NCBI GenBank assembly: GCA_045810265.1 | Contig: JBJMWF010000439.1 | Location: 1 to 12,076 of the forward strand | Direction: 5' to 3' | DNA: 12,076 nucleotides | Origin: Scleromatobacter sp045810265 | GTDB lineage: Bacteria > Pseudomonadota > Gammaproteobacteria > Burkholderiales > Burkholderiaceae_C | In this document: positions 1 to 6,676 of the stretch, piece by piece | Layout of the letters: every line of letters begins with the position of its first letter | How positions within the stretch are numbered: the first letter of the stretch is position 1 | Position numbers and translations under genes: made by a program | The notes under the pieces: model-generated | The model's database searches: none | Seen by the model: only the letters and a program-made list of their open reading frames with translations | What the model was told of the DNA's origin: nothing

Positions 1-245
1 ACCCGGGAGTGGTTGTCGAGCGCGGTCAGGCCCTCGAACAGGTCGACCAGGATGTTGTTGGCGTTGGTCGATTCGATCAGCGGCGGATCGAGCGATTCCG
101 GCTCCGCGCCGTTGTTGCGCACCATCTCCTGCCTGGCCGCCAGCGGCGTGCCGGGTGCGATGACGGCCGCGCCGGCGAACGAACAGACGGCCAGCGCGAG
201 CGCGCCGCCAAGCCGTGCTGCCGCACGGCGCGATCCTGGGGTCAT
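1..245 (-). CDS. Peptide ABC transporter substrate-binding protein (OppA/MppA type, SBP_bac_5), N-terminal fragment
   Basis: Only the first 81 codons are in the window; the gene runs off the left edge. The product begins with a basic, then Ala/Leu-rich stretch (about residues 5-30) that looks like a Sec signal peptide. It continues with RNNGAEPESLDPPLIEST and then NILVDLFEGL, which matches the start of mature periplasmic oligopeptide-binding proteins (NNG.E...LDP, followed by ...NI..DLFEGL). In that family the protein captures peptides, including murein peptides for MppA, in the periplasm and delivers them to an Opp-type permease. An in-frame ATG also exists at 254, but AGGGA (254-258) sits 8 bases before the ATG at 245, so I prefer 245. 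A cysteine at residue 21 lacks a proper lipobox (LAV-C), so a soluble periplasmic form is more likely. It is divergent from rlpA. The family call is good; the specific ligand is unknown. Confidence 0.82.
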   Translation of the reverse strand, partial: MTPGSRRAAARLGGALALAVCSFAGAAVIAPGTPLAARQEMVRNNGAEPESLDPPLIESTNANNILVDLFEGLTALDNHSR

Positions 246-370
246 GTCGGGCATCCCTGTCGAGAAGTCACCGGATTGAAGCACAAGAGCGACCCCTGGC
301 GGCGGTGTAAGCTCGGCCGGCACGCGGACCCGCCGCGGGCATCGCCCAGGTCCGGGCAAGCCGCTTGTCG

Positions 371-1576
371 ATGCCGCATCGTGATCGCCGTTTCCCGCCG
401 CTGAACCTGCCGCCCGCGCTGCGCCTCGTCGCGTCGGCGCTGTTGCTGGCCGTGCTGGCCGCCTGCCAGACCACGCCGACCGCGCCGGGCGGACCCGGCA
501 ACGTCTCGCGCCTGCCGCCGGGCAACTCGGAACGGGATGGCCCCGAGGCCAGGCCGCCGCCCAATCTTGAAGCCGTGCCCGACGCCGTGCCGCAGATCGA
601 GCCGGTGCGCCCCGGCGGTCCGAACAAGCCTTACGAGATCGGCGGCCACACCTACGTGCCGCTGACCGACGACCGCGCGCTGGCCGAGAAGGGGCTGGCC
701 TCGTGGTACGGCAAGAAATTCCACGGCCATCGCACGGCCAGCGGCGAGGCCTACAACATGTACGCGATGACGGCGGCGCACAAGACGCTGCCCATCCCCA
801 GCTATGCGCGGGTGCGCAATCCGGCCAACGGCAAGGAGATCATCGTGCGCGTGAACGACCGCGGTCCGTTCTCGCCGGGCCGCGTCATCGACCTGTCGTA
901 CACGGCGGCCCTGAAGCTGGGCGTGCTCAACGGCGTGGCGCAGGTGGAGATCACGCGCATCACGCAGGACGACATCCGCACCGGCGCCGCGTTCGGCAAG
1001 CCCGCGACGATGGCGGCGGACAAACCTGCCGTCGTGGTGGTCGGGGATCTCGATCGGCCGGTCGCCACGACGCGCACGAAGCGCGGAGCGCTGGCGGCAA
1101 CTCCGCCGCCGACGCCCTTGCAACCTTCCGATGTGTCGCCGCACGGCGTCGACGCAGGCCCCGTGGGCGCGCCGCCTTCGGTGGCCAGCGCTTCGGGCGC
1201 CGACGTGGGCATGGCGGCAGCCGTCGACGCTGCCTCGCCGGGGCCAGGCACGGCGACGACGGTCAGCCAGACATTGGCGGTCGCGTCACCTCGCGCGCCG
1301 GACAAGCCGGACGAACGCACACACGCCGACACGACGGCCGGCATCGGCTGGTGGATCCAGCTCGGGGCGTTCAAGCAGCGCGGCGGCGCGCTCGATTTCC
1401 AACGGCGGCTCATCGACGAGCAGCCCTGGCTGGCACCGCTGCTGGCGGTCATCGACGACCGCGGCCTCAGCAAGTTGCAGGCGGGGCCTTACGTGACGCG
1501 GGACGATGCCAGGAGCGCGGCGGAACGTGTCCGCACGGCGCTGCAACTGGTGCCCACGCTGGTCGAAAAGCGCTGA
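371..1576 (+). CDS. rlpA: RlpA: septal ring lytic transglycosylase lipoprotein with SPOR domain
   Basis: The 401-residue product has a short hydrophobic signal ending in a lipobox (LLAVLAAC, Cys32), so it is predicted to be an outer-membrane-attached lipoprotein. A double-psi beta-barrel RlpA domain spans about residues 108-197 (GLASWYGKKFHGHRTASGE, then VRVNDRGPFSPGRVIDLS). His137 (MTAAHKTLP) and Asp163 (VNDRGPF) correspond to the conserved His/Asp of active RlpA enzymes, which cleave glycan strands lacking stem peptides. A long Ala/Pro/Thr-rich linker (about 205-320) leads to a C-terminal SPOR domain (about 326-401, WWIQLGAF...LQAGPY), which in this family binds denuded peptidoglycan at the septum. 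The ATG at 371 is chosen over an in-frame TTG at 365; no strong ribosome site precedes either. The gene is divergent from the peptide-binding protein gene. Function is confident from family; activity is inferred from intact residues. Confidence 0.95.
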   Translation: MPHRDRRFPPLNLPPALRLVASALLLAVLAACQTTPTAPGGPGNVSRLPPGNSERDGPEARPPPNLEAVPDAVPQIEPVRPGGPNKPYEIGGHTYVPLTDDRALAEKGLASWYGKKFHGHRTASGEAYNMYAMTAAHKTLPIPSYARVRNPANGKEIIVRVNDRGPFSPGRVIDLSYTAALKLGVLNGVAQVEITRITQDDIRTGAAFGKPATMAADKPAVVVVGDLDRPVATTRTKRGALAATPPPTPLQPSDVSPHGVDAGPVGAPPSVASASGADVGMAAAVDAASPGPGTATTVSQTLAVASPRAPDKPDERTHADTTAGIGWWIQLGAFKQRGGALDFQRRLIDEQPWLAPLLAVIDDRGLSKLQAGPYVTRDDARSAAERVRTALQLVPTLVEKR

Positions 1577-1611
1577 GGCCTGCAAAAGGCGGCCACCGCG
1601 TCCGAACCGCG

Positions 1612-1632
1612 GCGCCAACTCCCTGGTGGCGC
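1612..1632. terminator. Inverted repeat after rlpA, possible weak terminator
   Basis: GCGCCA and TGGCGC form perfect 6-base arms around a 9-base loop, 35 bases after the rlpA stop and 41 bases before the stop of the small gene on the other strand. It is the only clear hairpin in this 97-base convergent gap. No run of T follows on either strand, so it is not a canonical intrinsic terminator. It may slow polymerase from either side, or be chance in GC-rich DNA. Confidence 0.25.
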
Positions 1633-1673
1633 GGCGCGATCCGTCTGCCGACTCACATGAGCCGGCCTTGCAC

Positions 1674-1946
1674 TCAGTCGTCGTAGCCTTCGTGACGCGA
1701 CGCGGCCGCGTACAGGTCGGCGGCGAAGCCGGGCGAATGCAGTTCGACGCTGCGAGCCAGGTCGCGCACGTCGTTGGCTTCGCGCACGCGGACGCGGAAC
1801 GAGCTGGCGACCGAGGTCGACTTCATGGCCGAGGCGGCCGACTTCTTGGCCGCGGGGCGCGACGAGAACAGCGCGTTGGCCAGTTGGCGCAGCGAGCCGC
1901 CGAAGAACGGGGTGTGGCCGTAGGTGCCGGAGGTGATGGAGGTCAT
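1674..1946 (-). CDS. Small conserved-type protein of unknown function (90 aa)
   Basis: I do not recognise a named family. The 90-residue product starts MTSITSGTYGHTPFFGGSLR, has a basic Ser/Ala/Lys-rich middle (SSRPAAKKSAASAMKS), and ends in an acidic helix-like segment with PGFAADLYAAASRHEGYDD. I see no signal peptide, membrane segment or cysteine. An opening with His/Phe/Gly followed by an arginine-rich helix and a PGFAADL-type tail resembles short uncharacterised proteins I associate with Comamonadaceae-like genomes; this is recollection, not a search result. An upstream in-frame ATG would extend it by 30 residues through the AT-rich promoter region. I choose the ATG at 1946 because AGGGA (1955-1959) lies 8 bases before it. 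It is divergent from a LysR regulator 110-134 bases away, so it is a possible target of that regulator. Confidence 0.72.
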   Translation of the reverse strand: MTSITSGTYGHTPFFGGSLRQLANALFSSRPAAKKSAASAMKSTSVASSFRVRVREANDVRDLARSVELHSPGFAADLYAAASRHEGYDD

Positions 1947-1954
1947 GGTGGTGT

Positions 1955-1959
1955 TCCCT
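1955..1959 (-). promoter_or_regulatory. Ribosome binding site of the 90-aa gene
   Basis: AGGGA on the minus strand, 8 bases upstream of the ATG at 1946. It decides the start of the small gene against the longer in-frame reading. Confidence 0.6.
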
Positions 1960-2043
1960 GCTGATGCCCCTCGATAAAGAGGCGATGGAAGGACTTTAAG
2001 GGTTTTCCCCGTGATACTCCAATGAATGATGGGCATCCAAGAT

Positions 2044-2058
2044 ATGCATACTGTGCAT
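2044..2058. promoter_or_regulatory. Inverted repeat ATGCA-N5-TGCAT, candidate LysR-type operator
   Basis: A perfect 5-base-arm palindrome with a 5-base centre lies in the gap between the small gene and the LysR gene. It overlaps the first possible LysR start codon (ATG at 2057). Its 15-base span fits the T-N11-A style of LysR-family recognition sites, which commonly sit between a regulator and its divergent target. If it is the operator, translation probably starts at the GTG at 2081, which would leave the palindrome upstream of the gene. Seen in sequence; function inferred. Confidence 0.4.
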
Positions 2059-3025
2059 GTCTCCGTACCCCGTCCTGTTCGTGAACTTCCGCACGCTCGA
2101 CCTCAATCTGCTGCGTGTTTTTGATGCCGTGATGGCCGAAGGCAGCCTCACGCGCGCCGCCGAGCGTCTGGCGATGACCCAGCCGGCGGCCAGCCATGCC
2201 CTGAAACGGTTACATGGCGCGGTCGGGGAGGATCTGTTCCACCGCACCGCCTTCGGCATGCGTCCCACCGCTCGCGCCGAGCTGCTGTGGCCGCAGGTGC
2301 GGGCCGCGCTGGCCCAGTTGCAGACGGCGTTGTCGCCGCGCAGCTTCGACCCCGCCGGCGACGCCGCCACCTTCAACATCGCGATGGCCGACGCCACGGC
2401 CGCGCTGCTGCTGCCGCCGGTGGTCTCGGCCATCGAATCGGTGCAGGCCCTGGCCAACCTGCGCGTGCTGCCGCTGACCACGCGTGACCCGCGCCGGCTG
2501 GTCGAGGAGGCCGACGCCGACCTGGCCATCGGCTACTTTCCCAACGCGATCGCCGCCATCGTCGCCCAGGGCGGCGAAGCCACCCTGCACCATCGGCTGC
2601 TCTACGCGACCGAATACGTCTGCGTGATGCGGCGCGACCATCCACTGGCTGCCGAAGAGCTGACGCTGGACACCTTCGTCAACGCGCACCATCTGCTGGT
2701 GACCTTCTCCGGCCGCGCCCATGGCTTCGTCGACGAAGCGCTGGCCGCGCTCGGGCGGCAGCGCCGCGTGGTGCTGACCGTCAACCAGTTCGCCACCGCC
2801 GGCAGCGTGGTCGCGCGCTCGGACCTGCTGACCGTGCTGCCGCAGCAGTTCCTGCCGGCCACCGGCGTCGAGCACCGGCTGGTGCAAAAGCCGCTGCCGC
2901 TGTCACTGGCGCCGGTCAACGTCGAGATGATGTGGCACCTGCGCAAGGACGACGACCCCGCGCACCGGTGGCTGCGCGAGGTCGTCATCGAGGCCGCCGA
3001 GCGGCAGCCGCTCGTGCGGCACTAG
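2057..3025 (+). CDS. LysR-family transcriptional regulator
   Basis: A winged helix-turn-helix occupies about residues 13-70 of the 322-residue reading (LDLNLLRVFDAVMAEGSLTR, then AAERLAMTQPAASHALKRL). A periplasmic-binding-protein-like effector domain follows from about residue 100 (FNIAMADATAALLLPPVV, ADADLAIGYFP, YVCVMRRDHPLA). The opening resembles the NodD/NahR/DntR side of the family, whose members often sense aromatic or related small acids; the effector here is unknown. Two starts are possible: ATG at 2057, or GTG at 2081, which gives MNFRTLDLNLLRVF, a typical opening for the family. Neither has a clear Shine-Dalgarno site. The nearest divergent gene is the 90-residue small protein. 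The stop lies one base from the stop of the convergent aminotransferase gene. The family call is very secure; the start is not. Confidence 0.93.
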   Translation: MSPYPVLFVNFRTLDLNLLRVFDAVMAEGSLTRAAERLAMTQPAASHALKRLHGAVGEDLFHRTAFGMRPTARAELLWPQVRAALAQLQTALSPRSFDPAGDAATFNIAMADATAALLLPPVVSAIESVQALANLRVLPLTTRDPRRLVEEADADLAIGYFPNAIAAIVAQGGEATLHHRLLYATEYVCVMRRDHPLAAEELTLDTFVNAHHLLVTFSGRAHGFVDEALAALGRQRRVVLTVNQFATAGSVVARSDLLTVLPQQFLPATGVEHRLVQKPLPLSLAPVNVEMMWHLRKDDDPAHRWLREVVIEAAERQPLVRH

Positions 3026-3026
3026 T

Positions 3027-4217
3027 TCAGAGCACCGCCGCCATCGCGTTGGCCGTCGCCTCGACATTGCGCGTGTTCAACCCGGCCACGCACATGCGGC
3101 CCGAGCGGATCAGGTAGACGCCGAACTCCTCGCGCAGGCGATCGACCTGGGCCGCCGACAACCCCGTGTAGCTGAACATGCCGCGCTGCGTCAGGAAGTA
3201 GCCGAAGTCGCGGCCCGGCACCTTGGCGCTGAGCACGCCATGCAGCGTCTTGCGCATGGTCTTGATGCGGGTGCGCATCGCGTTGACGTCGGCCACCCAG
3301 GACTCGCGCAGCGCCGGCGTGTCCAGCACGGTGGCCACAACGCCGCCGGCGTGGATGGACGGGCTCGAGTAGTTGCGGCGCACCGTCGCCTTGAGCTGGC
3401 CGAGCGCGAGCTGCGCCTCGGCCGCGGTCGGGCAGCACACGCTCAGGCCGCCGGCGCGTTCGCCGTACAGGCTCATGCTCTTGGAGAACGAGTTGGCGCA
3501 GAAGAACGGCACGCCGGCCTGGGCCAGCGCGCGGATCGCGAACGCGTCCTCGTCGATGCCGTCGCCGTAGCCCTGGTAGGCGATGTCCAGGAAGGGCAGC
3601 AGCTGGCGCGACTTGAGCACCGGGATCAGCGTCTCCCACTGCGCCGGGGTCAGGTCGACGCCGGTCGGGTTGTGGCAGCAGGCGTGCAGCAGGACGATGC
3701 TGCGCGCGGGCAGCTCCGACAGCGCCGCCAGCATCGCGTCGAACTTCAGGCCGCCGGTGGCCGCGTCGTAGTACGGATAGGTCGAGACCTTGACGCCTGC
3801 CCCCTCGAACATCGAGCGGTGGTTGTCCCAGGTCGGGTCGCTGACCCAGATGCCGGAGTCGGGGAACCAGCGCTTGATGAAGTCGGCGCCGACCTTGAGC
3901 GCGCTGCTCGAGCCCACGGTCTGCAGCGTGACGACGCGGCCGTCGGCCACGGCTTTCGAGCCGGCGCCGAACAGCAGCGTCTGCACCGCGCGGCGGAAGT
4001 CGGCGTTGCCCTCGATGGGCAGGTAGGGCTTGGCACCGCCCTTGGCCAGCAGTTGCGCCTCTGCCTTGTGCACGCAGTCGAGCACCGGGATGCGGCCTTC
4101 GTCGTCGAAGTAGATGCCGATCGACAGGTTGATCTTGTGGGGGCGCGGATCCTTCTGGAAGTCCTCGTTCAACGACAGGATCGGATCACCGGCGAACGGT
4201 TCAATGTGTTCGAACAT
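3027..4217 (-). CDS. tyrB: Aromatic amino acid / aspartate aminotransferase (class I, PLP)
   Basis: The 396-residue protein matches the full length of the AspC/TyrB family from FEHIEPFAGDPILSLNEDF to the C-terminus. Family landmarks are present: HNPTG at 182-186 (Asn183 near the PLP ring), Asp211 with Tyr214 (DIAYQGYGDG), the PLP Schiff-base lysine Lys246 in NSFSKSMSLYGERAGG, and Arg374 (RSGRMCVAGLN), which binds the substrate carboxylate. The enzyme moves the amino group between aromatic amino acids or aspartate and 2-oxoglutarate, the last step of Tyr and Phe synthesis, in the cytoplasm. The sequence does not let me separate TyrB from AspC preference firmly; YLPIEG and the overall match favour TyrB-like. 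It lies 54 bases downstream of the DUF2332 gene on the same strand, with a candidate -10 of its own in the gap, and runs convergent with LysR. Confidence 0.93.
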   Translation of the reverse strand: MFEHIEPFAGDPILSLNEDFQKDPRPHKINLSIGIYFDDEGRIPVLDCVHKAEAQLLAKGGAKPYLPIEGNADFRRAVQTLLFGAGSKAVADGRVVTLQTVGSSSALKVGADFIKRWFPDSGIWVSDPTWDNHRSMFEGAGVKVSTYPYYDAATGGLKFDAMLAALSELPARSIVLLHACCHNPTGVDLTPAQWETLIPVLKSRQLLPFLDIAYQGYGDGIDEDAFAIRALAQAGVPFFCANSFSKSMSLYGERAGGLSVCCPTAAEAQLALGQLKATVRRNYSSPSIHAGGVVATVLDTPALRESWVADVNAMRTRIKTMRKTLHGVLSAKVPGRDFGYFLTQRGMFSYTGLSAAQVDRLREEFGVYLIRSGRMCVAGLNTRNVEATANAMAAVL

Positions 4218-4247
4218 GGGGCTGGGGCTCGGTTGGGGAAGGCAGGT

Positions 4248-4260
4248 GCCGATTATCGGC
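4248..4260. promoter_or_regulatory. Palindrome GCCGAT-T-ATCGGC with -10-like GATAAT upstream of tyrB
   Basis: Perfect 6-base arms around a single base lie 31 bases upstream of the aminotransferase start. On the minus strand the centre reads GATAAT, one base from the TATAAT consensus, so a tyrB promoter could sit inside the palindrome. I find no good -35 at 16-18 bases. It may be an operator overlapping a promoter, or chance. Confidence 0.3.
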
Positions 4261-4271
4261 CACGCCCTGCT

Positions 4272-5414
4272 TCAGCCGTTCCATTGCATCCAGTGGCCAT
4301 GGGCATGCGAGGTCGCGGCGAGCTGCCAGGCGACGCCGCCGCGGCCGTCCGGCCGCGCCACGGTCCATGACGTCGCGTTGCCCCGCTTGTCGGCTTCGGA
4401 CGGCGGCTTGTCGGTCCACCACGCGCGCGCCAGGGCCGGGTCCTCGGCGCTGATCCAGACGGCGCCGCGGCTGGCCACCGCTGCGAGCACGCGGCGGACA
4501 TGGTCGCCCAGCAGCGCCTTGTCGAAATAGGCCAGCACCCAGCTGTTGAAGATGACCGGCGTCACGTCGCCAGGCAGCGTGGCCAGCCAGTCTTCGATCG
4601 CCGCCGCGCTGTCCGCGCTTGCCTTGAGCGGCCAGTGCTGGGTACGCGCGAGCGCCACGGCGGCATCGAAGCGCGCGCGCCGCTCGGCGTCGTGCGGCCA
4701 CAGGCAGGCGCGCAGCCAGCGCACCTCGACGGCGTCGTCGACCGAGATCGGCTTGACGTCGATACCCAGGCGGCTGGCGATCTCGGGCACCGCCTGGCTC
4801 ACGGGACGCGCGCCCGCCAGCACGCGGCACGTGATCTCGGGCGCGCGCGGGTCGCGGTTGGCCGGCGTGGTGGCGATCGTCGCCCCGGTGGCGTCGTCGA
4901 CGTAGCGATAGCGCCAGCGGTCGATGCCCAGGTTCAGGCCGGCGCTGCTGCCGACATCGAGCAAGGCGATGCGGCGTTGGCCGGTCTGCTCGACCAGCGC
5001 CTGCAGCACCGGCCACAACACGGCGCAGCGGCCGATCTCGTTGGTCTGCGTGCTGCGCGTGGCGATGCGGGCGGTGAGCGGGTCGCGGTTGGCAGCGATG
5101 AAGTCGTCCACCTGGCCCGCCAGCGCGGCATCCGGAGCGCGCGCGCCGCCGACGCTCGCGTAGTACTCGGCCAGCGGCGGGCGCTCGCCCGCGGCCACCA
5201 GCTCCATCACCCGATCCTGCAGCGCCGCGAGCCACAGCATCGGCAACTGCTGCGGAGCTGGCGCCGCGGCCAGCAGCGCGGCCCAGTCGCCGCGCTGCGC
5301 GGCCGTCGCCGTCAACGCGGCGTACAGCGGATCGTCCGCTGCGGCGTGCCGGGCGAAATGGTCGAACCTGGCTTGCAGTCGAGCGACGGCTTCGGGATCT
5401 GGTTCGCGGGCCAT
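4272..5414 (-). CDS. DUF2332 family protein (methyltransferase-like fold suspected)
   Basis: The 380-residue protein has the usual features of the uncharacterised DUF2332 family. These are an alpha-helical N-terminal region (about 1-110), a QTNE motif (STQTNEIGRC, 121-130), a glycine-rich LLDVGSSAGLNLGIDRWRY (151-169), a W..P.D..R..R segment (LWPHDAERRARF, 238-249), and FNSWVLAYF (289-297). The glycine-rich loop after a hydrophobic strand resembles the SAM-binding motif I of Rossmann methyltransferases; that is inference, and no function is established. No signal or membrane segment is seen. The reading frame stays open well upstream, but that extension runs antisense into the Crp/Fnr gene. 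The ATG at 5414 gives the natural family length. No strong ribosome site is seen. It is divergent from a Crp/Fnr regulator, with an 81-base shared gap, and upstream of tyrB. Confidence 0.88.
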   Translation of the reverse strand: MAREPDPEAVARLQARFDHFARHAAADDPLYAALTATAAQRGDWAALLAAAPAPQQLPMLWLAALQDRVMELVAAGERPPLAEYYASVGGARAPDAALAGQVDDFIAANRDPLTARIATRSTQTNEIGRCAVLWPVLQALVEQTGQRRIALLDVGSSAGLNLGIDRWRYRYVDDATGATIATTPANRDPRAPEITCRVLAGARPVSQAVPEIASRLGIDVKPISVDDAVEVRWLRACLWPHDAERRARFDAAVALARTQHWPLKASADSAAAIEDWLATLPGDVTPVIFNSWVLAYFDKALLGDHVRRVLAAVASRGAVWISAEDPALARAWWTDKPPSEADKRGNATSWTVARPDGRGGVAWQLAATSHAHGHWMQWNG

Positions 5415-5468
5415 GGGGAAATCTGCGGAGTGGCAACGGTGCGAGCGTAGCCCCGCGTTCGCCCACGA

Positions 5469-5488
5469 ATTGTCAGCCGCCCGACAAT
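5469..5488. promoter_or_regulatory. Inverted repeat ATTGTC-N8-GACAAT, candidate Crp/Fnr-type operator
   Basis: Perfect 6-base arms with an 8-base spacer span 20 bases and end 7 bases before the ATG of the Crp/Fnr gene, within its 81-base shared gap with DUF2332. The size and half-site spacing fit the roughly 20-bp dyads bound by Crp/Fnr dimers, but the half-sites differ from E. coli CRP (TGTGA) and FNR (TTGAT). The position suggests repression of its own gene. The right arm GACAAT could double as a -10. Function is inferred. Confidence 0.5.
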
Positions 5489-5495
5489 CTGGCGC

Positions 5496-6176
5496 ATGAG
5501 CCCTGAAGTGCGCACGCTGTTCGACCTCAACTTCCCCGACATCGCCTGGAGCCAAGCGCAGTGGGCCGACGCGCAATCGCGCTTGCGCGTGCGCAAGCTC
5601 GCCGCCGGCGCCACCTTGTTCGCGCAGGGCGATGCCACGCCCGCGCTGTTCGGCGTGCTGGCCGGGTGCATCGAATCGCGCTTCTCCAACGCGCAGGGGC
5701 AGCAGTCGGTGGTCGAGAACATCGAGGCCGGACGCACCTTCGGCCTGGCCTCGTTCGTCACCGGCTTGCCATCGACCTACGAGGCGCTCGCGCTGGAGCC
5801 GACCCGGCTGCTCATGGTCGGCCCGGCCGCCTATGCCTGGCTGATGGACGAGGTGCCCGGCTTCGCGCGGGCGCTGATGCGCGAGTTCGCGCGTCGCTAC
5901 GACGGCACGCTCAAGCTGCTGGAAGCGGCGCGCCACCGCGGTGCCGAGGAGCGGCTGTGCATCGCCCTGCAACACCTGCGCCGCGAGGGCCGCGCGACGC
6001 CGGTCGGCCCCGGCCCGTGGACGATGCAGCTGACGCAGGCCGAACTGGCGACGCGGGCCAACGTGTCACGCCAGACCGCCAACGAGTGGCTGGCGCAGTG
6101 GGCCGCGCGCGGCTGGATCGCGCGGCGCTATCGGGCGCTCGAGGTCACGCGCTGGCCGACACCGCAGGCTGCCTGA
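5496..6176 (+). CDS. Crp/Fnr-family transcriptional regulator (no Fe-S cysteines)
   Basis: The 226-residue protein has a cyclic-nucleotide-binding-type beta-barrel (about 30-115, RKLAAGATLFAQGD...LFGVLAGCIESR...GRTFGLASFVTG). A long dimerisation helix follows (about 120-148), then a C-terminal Crp-type winged helix-turn-helix (about 176-218; LTQAELATRANVSRQTANEWL). Only two cysteines (58 and 155) are present, and there is no N-terminal cysteine cluster, so it is not an oxygen-sensing FNR. The sensor pocket does not show the canonical cAMP-binding GE....R..A.. pattern, so the signal is unknown. The start ATG at 5496 lacks a Shine-Dalgarno site. It is divergent from DUF2332, with a dyad just before its start. 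Its stop is 4 bases from the convergent gpx stop. Confidence 0.92.
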   Translation: MSPEVRTLFDLNFPDIAWSQAQWADAQSRLRVRKLAAGATLFAQGDATPALFGVLAGCIESRFSNAQGQQSVVENIEAGRTFGLASFVTGLPSTYEALALEPTRLLMVGPAAYAWLMDEVPGFARALMREFARRYDGTLKLLEAARHRGAEERLCIALQHLRREGRATPVGPGPWTMQLTQAELATRANVSRQTANEWLAQWAARGWIARRYRALEVTRWPTPQAA

Positions 6177-6186
6177 AGGGTCAGGC
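6171..6186. terminator. Small inverted repeat spanning the Crp/gpx stop codons
   Basis: GCCTGA and TCAGGC form perfect 6-base arms around AGGG and contain the stop codons of both convergent genes. A 4-base loop could form a compact RNA hairpin on either strand, a bidirectional terminator-like position. No T tract follows, so the terminator role is a guess. Confidence 0.3.
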
Positions 6187-6672
6187 CTTGAGGGCGGCCT
6201 CGATGTCCGCGCGCATCGCGTCCGGCTCGTCGTTGGGCGCGAAGCGCTTGATCACCTTGCCGTCCTTGCCCACCAGGAACTTGGTGAAGTTCCACTTGAT
6301 CGCCTCGATGCCCAGCATCCCCGGCTTCTCGGACTTGAGCCACTTCCACAGCGGGTCGGCCTTGGGGCCGTTGACGTCGACCTTGGCCATCATCGGGAAC
6401 GAGACGCCGTAGTTCAGCTGGCAGAAGCTCTCGATCTCCTCGTTGGAGCCCGGATCCTGCGACAGGAACTGGTTGCACGGAAAGCCCACGACCTCCAGGC
6501 CCTGGTCCTTGTAGTCGGTGGCCAGCTTCTCGAGCCCGGCAAACTGGGGCGTGAAGCCGCACTTGCTGGCCGTGTTGACGATCACGAAGACCTTGCCTCG
6601 CTGGGCGCCGAAGGCGGCGGGTTGGCCCTGGATGGAGGTGGCGGAAAAATCGTAAAGCGTCTTGGCGGACAT
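6181..6672 (-). CDS. Glutathione peroxidase family thiol peroxidase (BtuE/Gpx type)
   Basis: The 163-residue protein has the family signatures in order: peroxidatic Cys38 in NTASKCGFTPQ, FPCNQF with Gln68 (64-69), and WNF with Trp127 and Asn128. Together these form the Cys/Gln/Trp/Asn active site. A further cysteine, Cys84 (ESFCQLNYGVSFPMMAKVDV), lies where two-cysteine, thioredoxin-dependent members carry the resolving cysteine. It therefore probably reduces organic hydroperoxides or hydrogen peroxide with thioredoxin rather than glutathione, despite the family name. There is no signal peptide, so it should be cytoplasmic. AGGAGA (6677-6682) lies 4 bases before the ATG and supports this start. 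It follows the EamA gene by 67 bases on the same strand and may share its transcript. Confidence 0.95.
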   Translation of the reverse strand: MSAKTLYDFSATSIQGQPAAFGAQRGKVFVIVNTASKCGFTPQFAGLEKLATDYKDQGLEVVGFPCNQFLSQDPGSNEEIESFCQLNYGVSFPMMAKVDVNGPKADPLWKWLKSEKPGMLGIEAIKWNFTKFLVGKDGKVIKRFAPNDEPDAMRADIEAALKA

Positions 6673-6676
6673 GGCG

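Noticed and set aside
1200..1330. Ala/Pro/Thr-rich stretch in RlpA as a possible repeat region or insertion
   Set aside because: No repeating unit is visible; disordered linkers of this kind between the RlpA and SPOR domains are normal.
1974..1987. Palindrome-like CCTC-GATAAA-GAGG upstream of the small gene
   Set aside because: Four-base arms are expected by chance; I could not link it to a promoter or known operator.
3240..4370. A 376-codon open frame on the plus strand
   Set aside because: It is antisense to the aminotransferase, whose catalytic residues are intact on the other strand.
4272..5975. A 567-codon open frame on the minus strand extending DUF2332 upstream
   Set aside because: The upstream 187 codons run antisense through the Crp/Fnr gene and look like GC-rich shadow sequence; the family N-terminus begins at the ATG at 5414.
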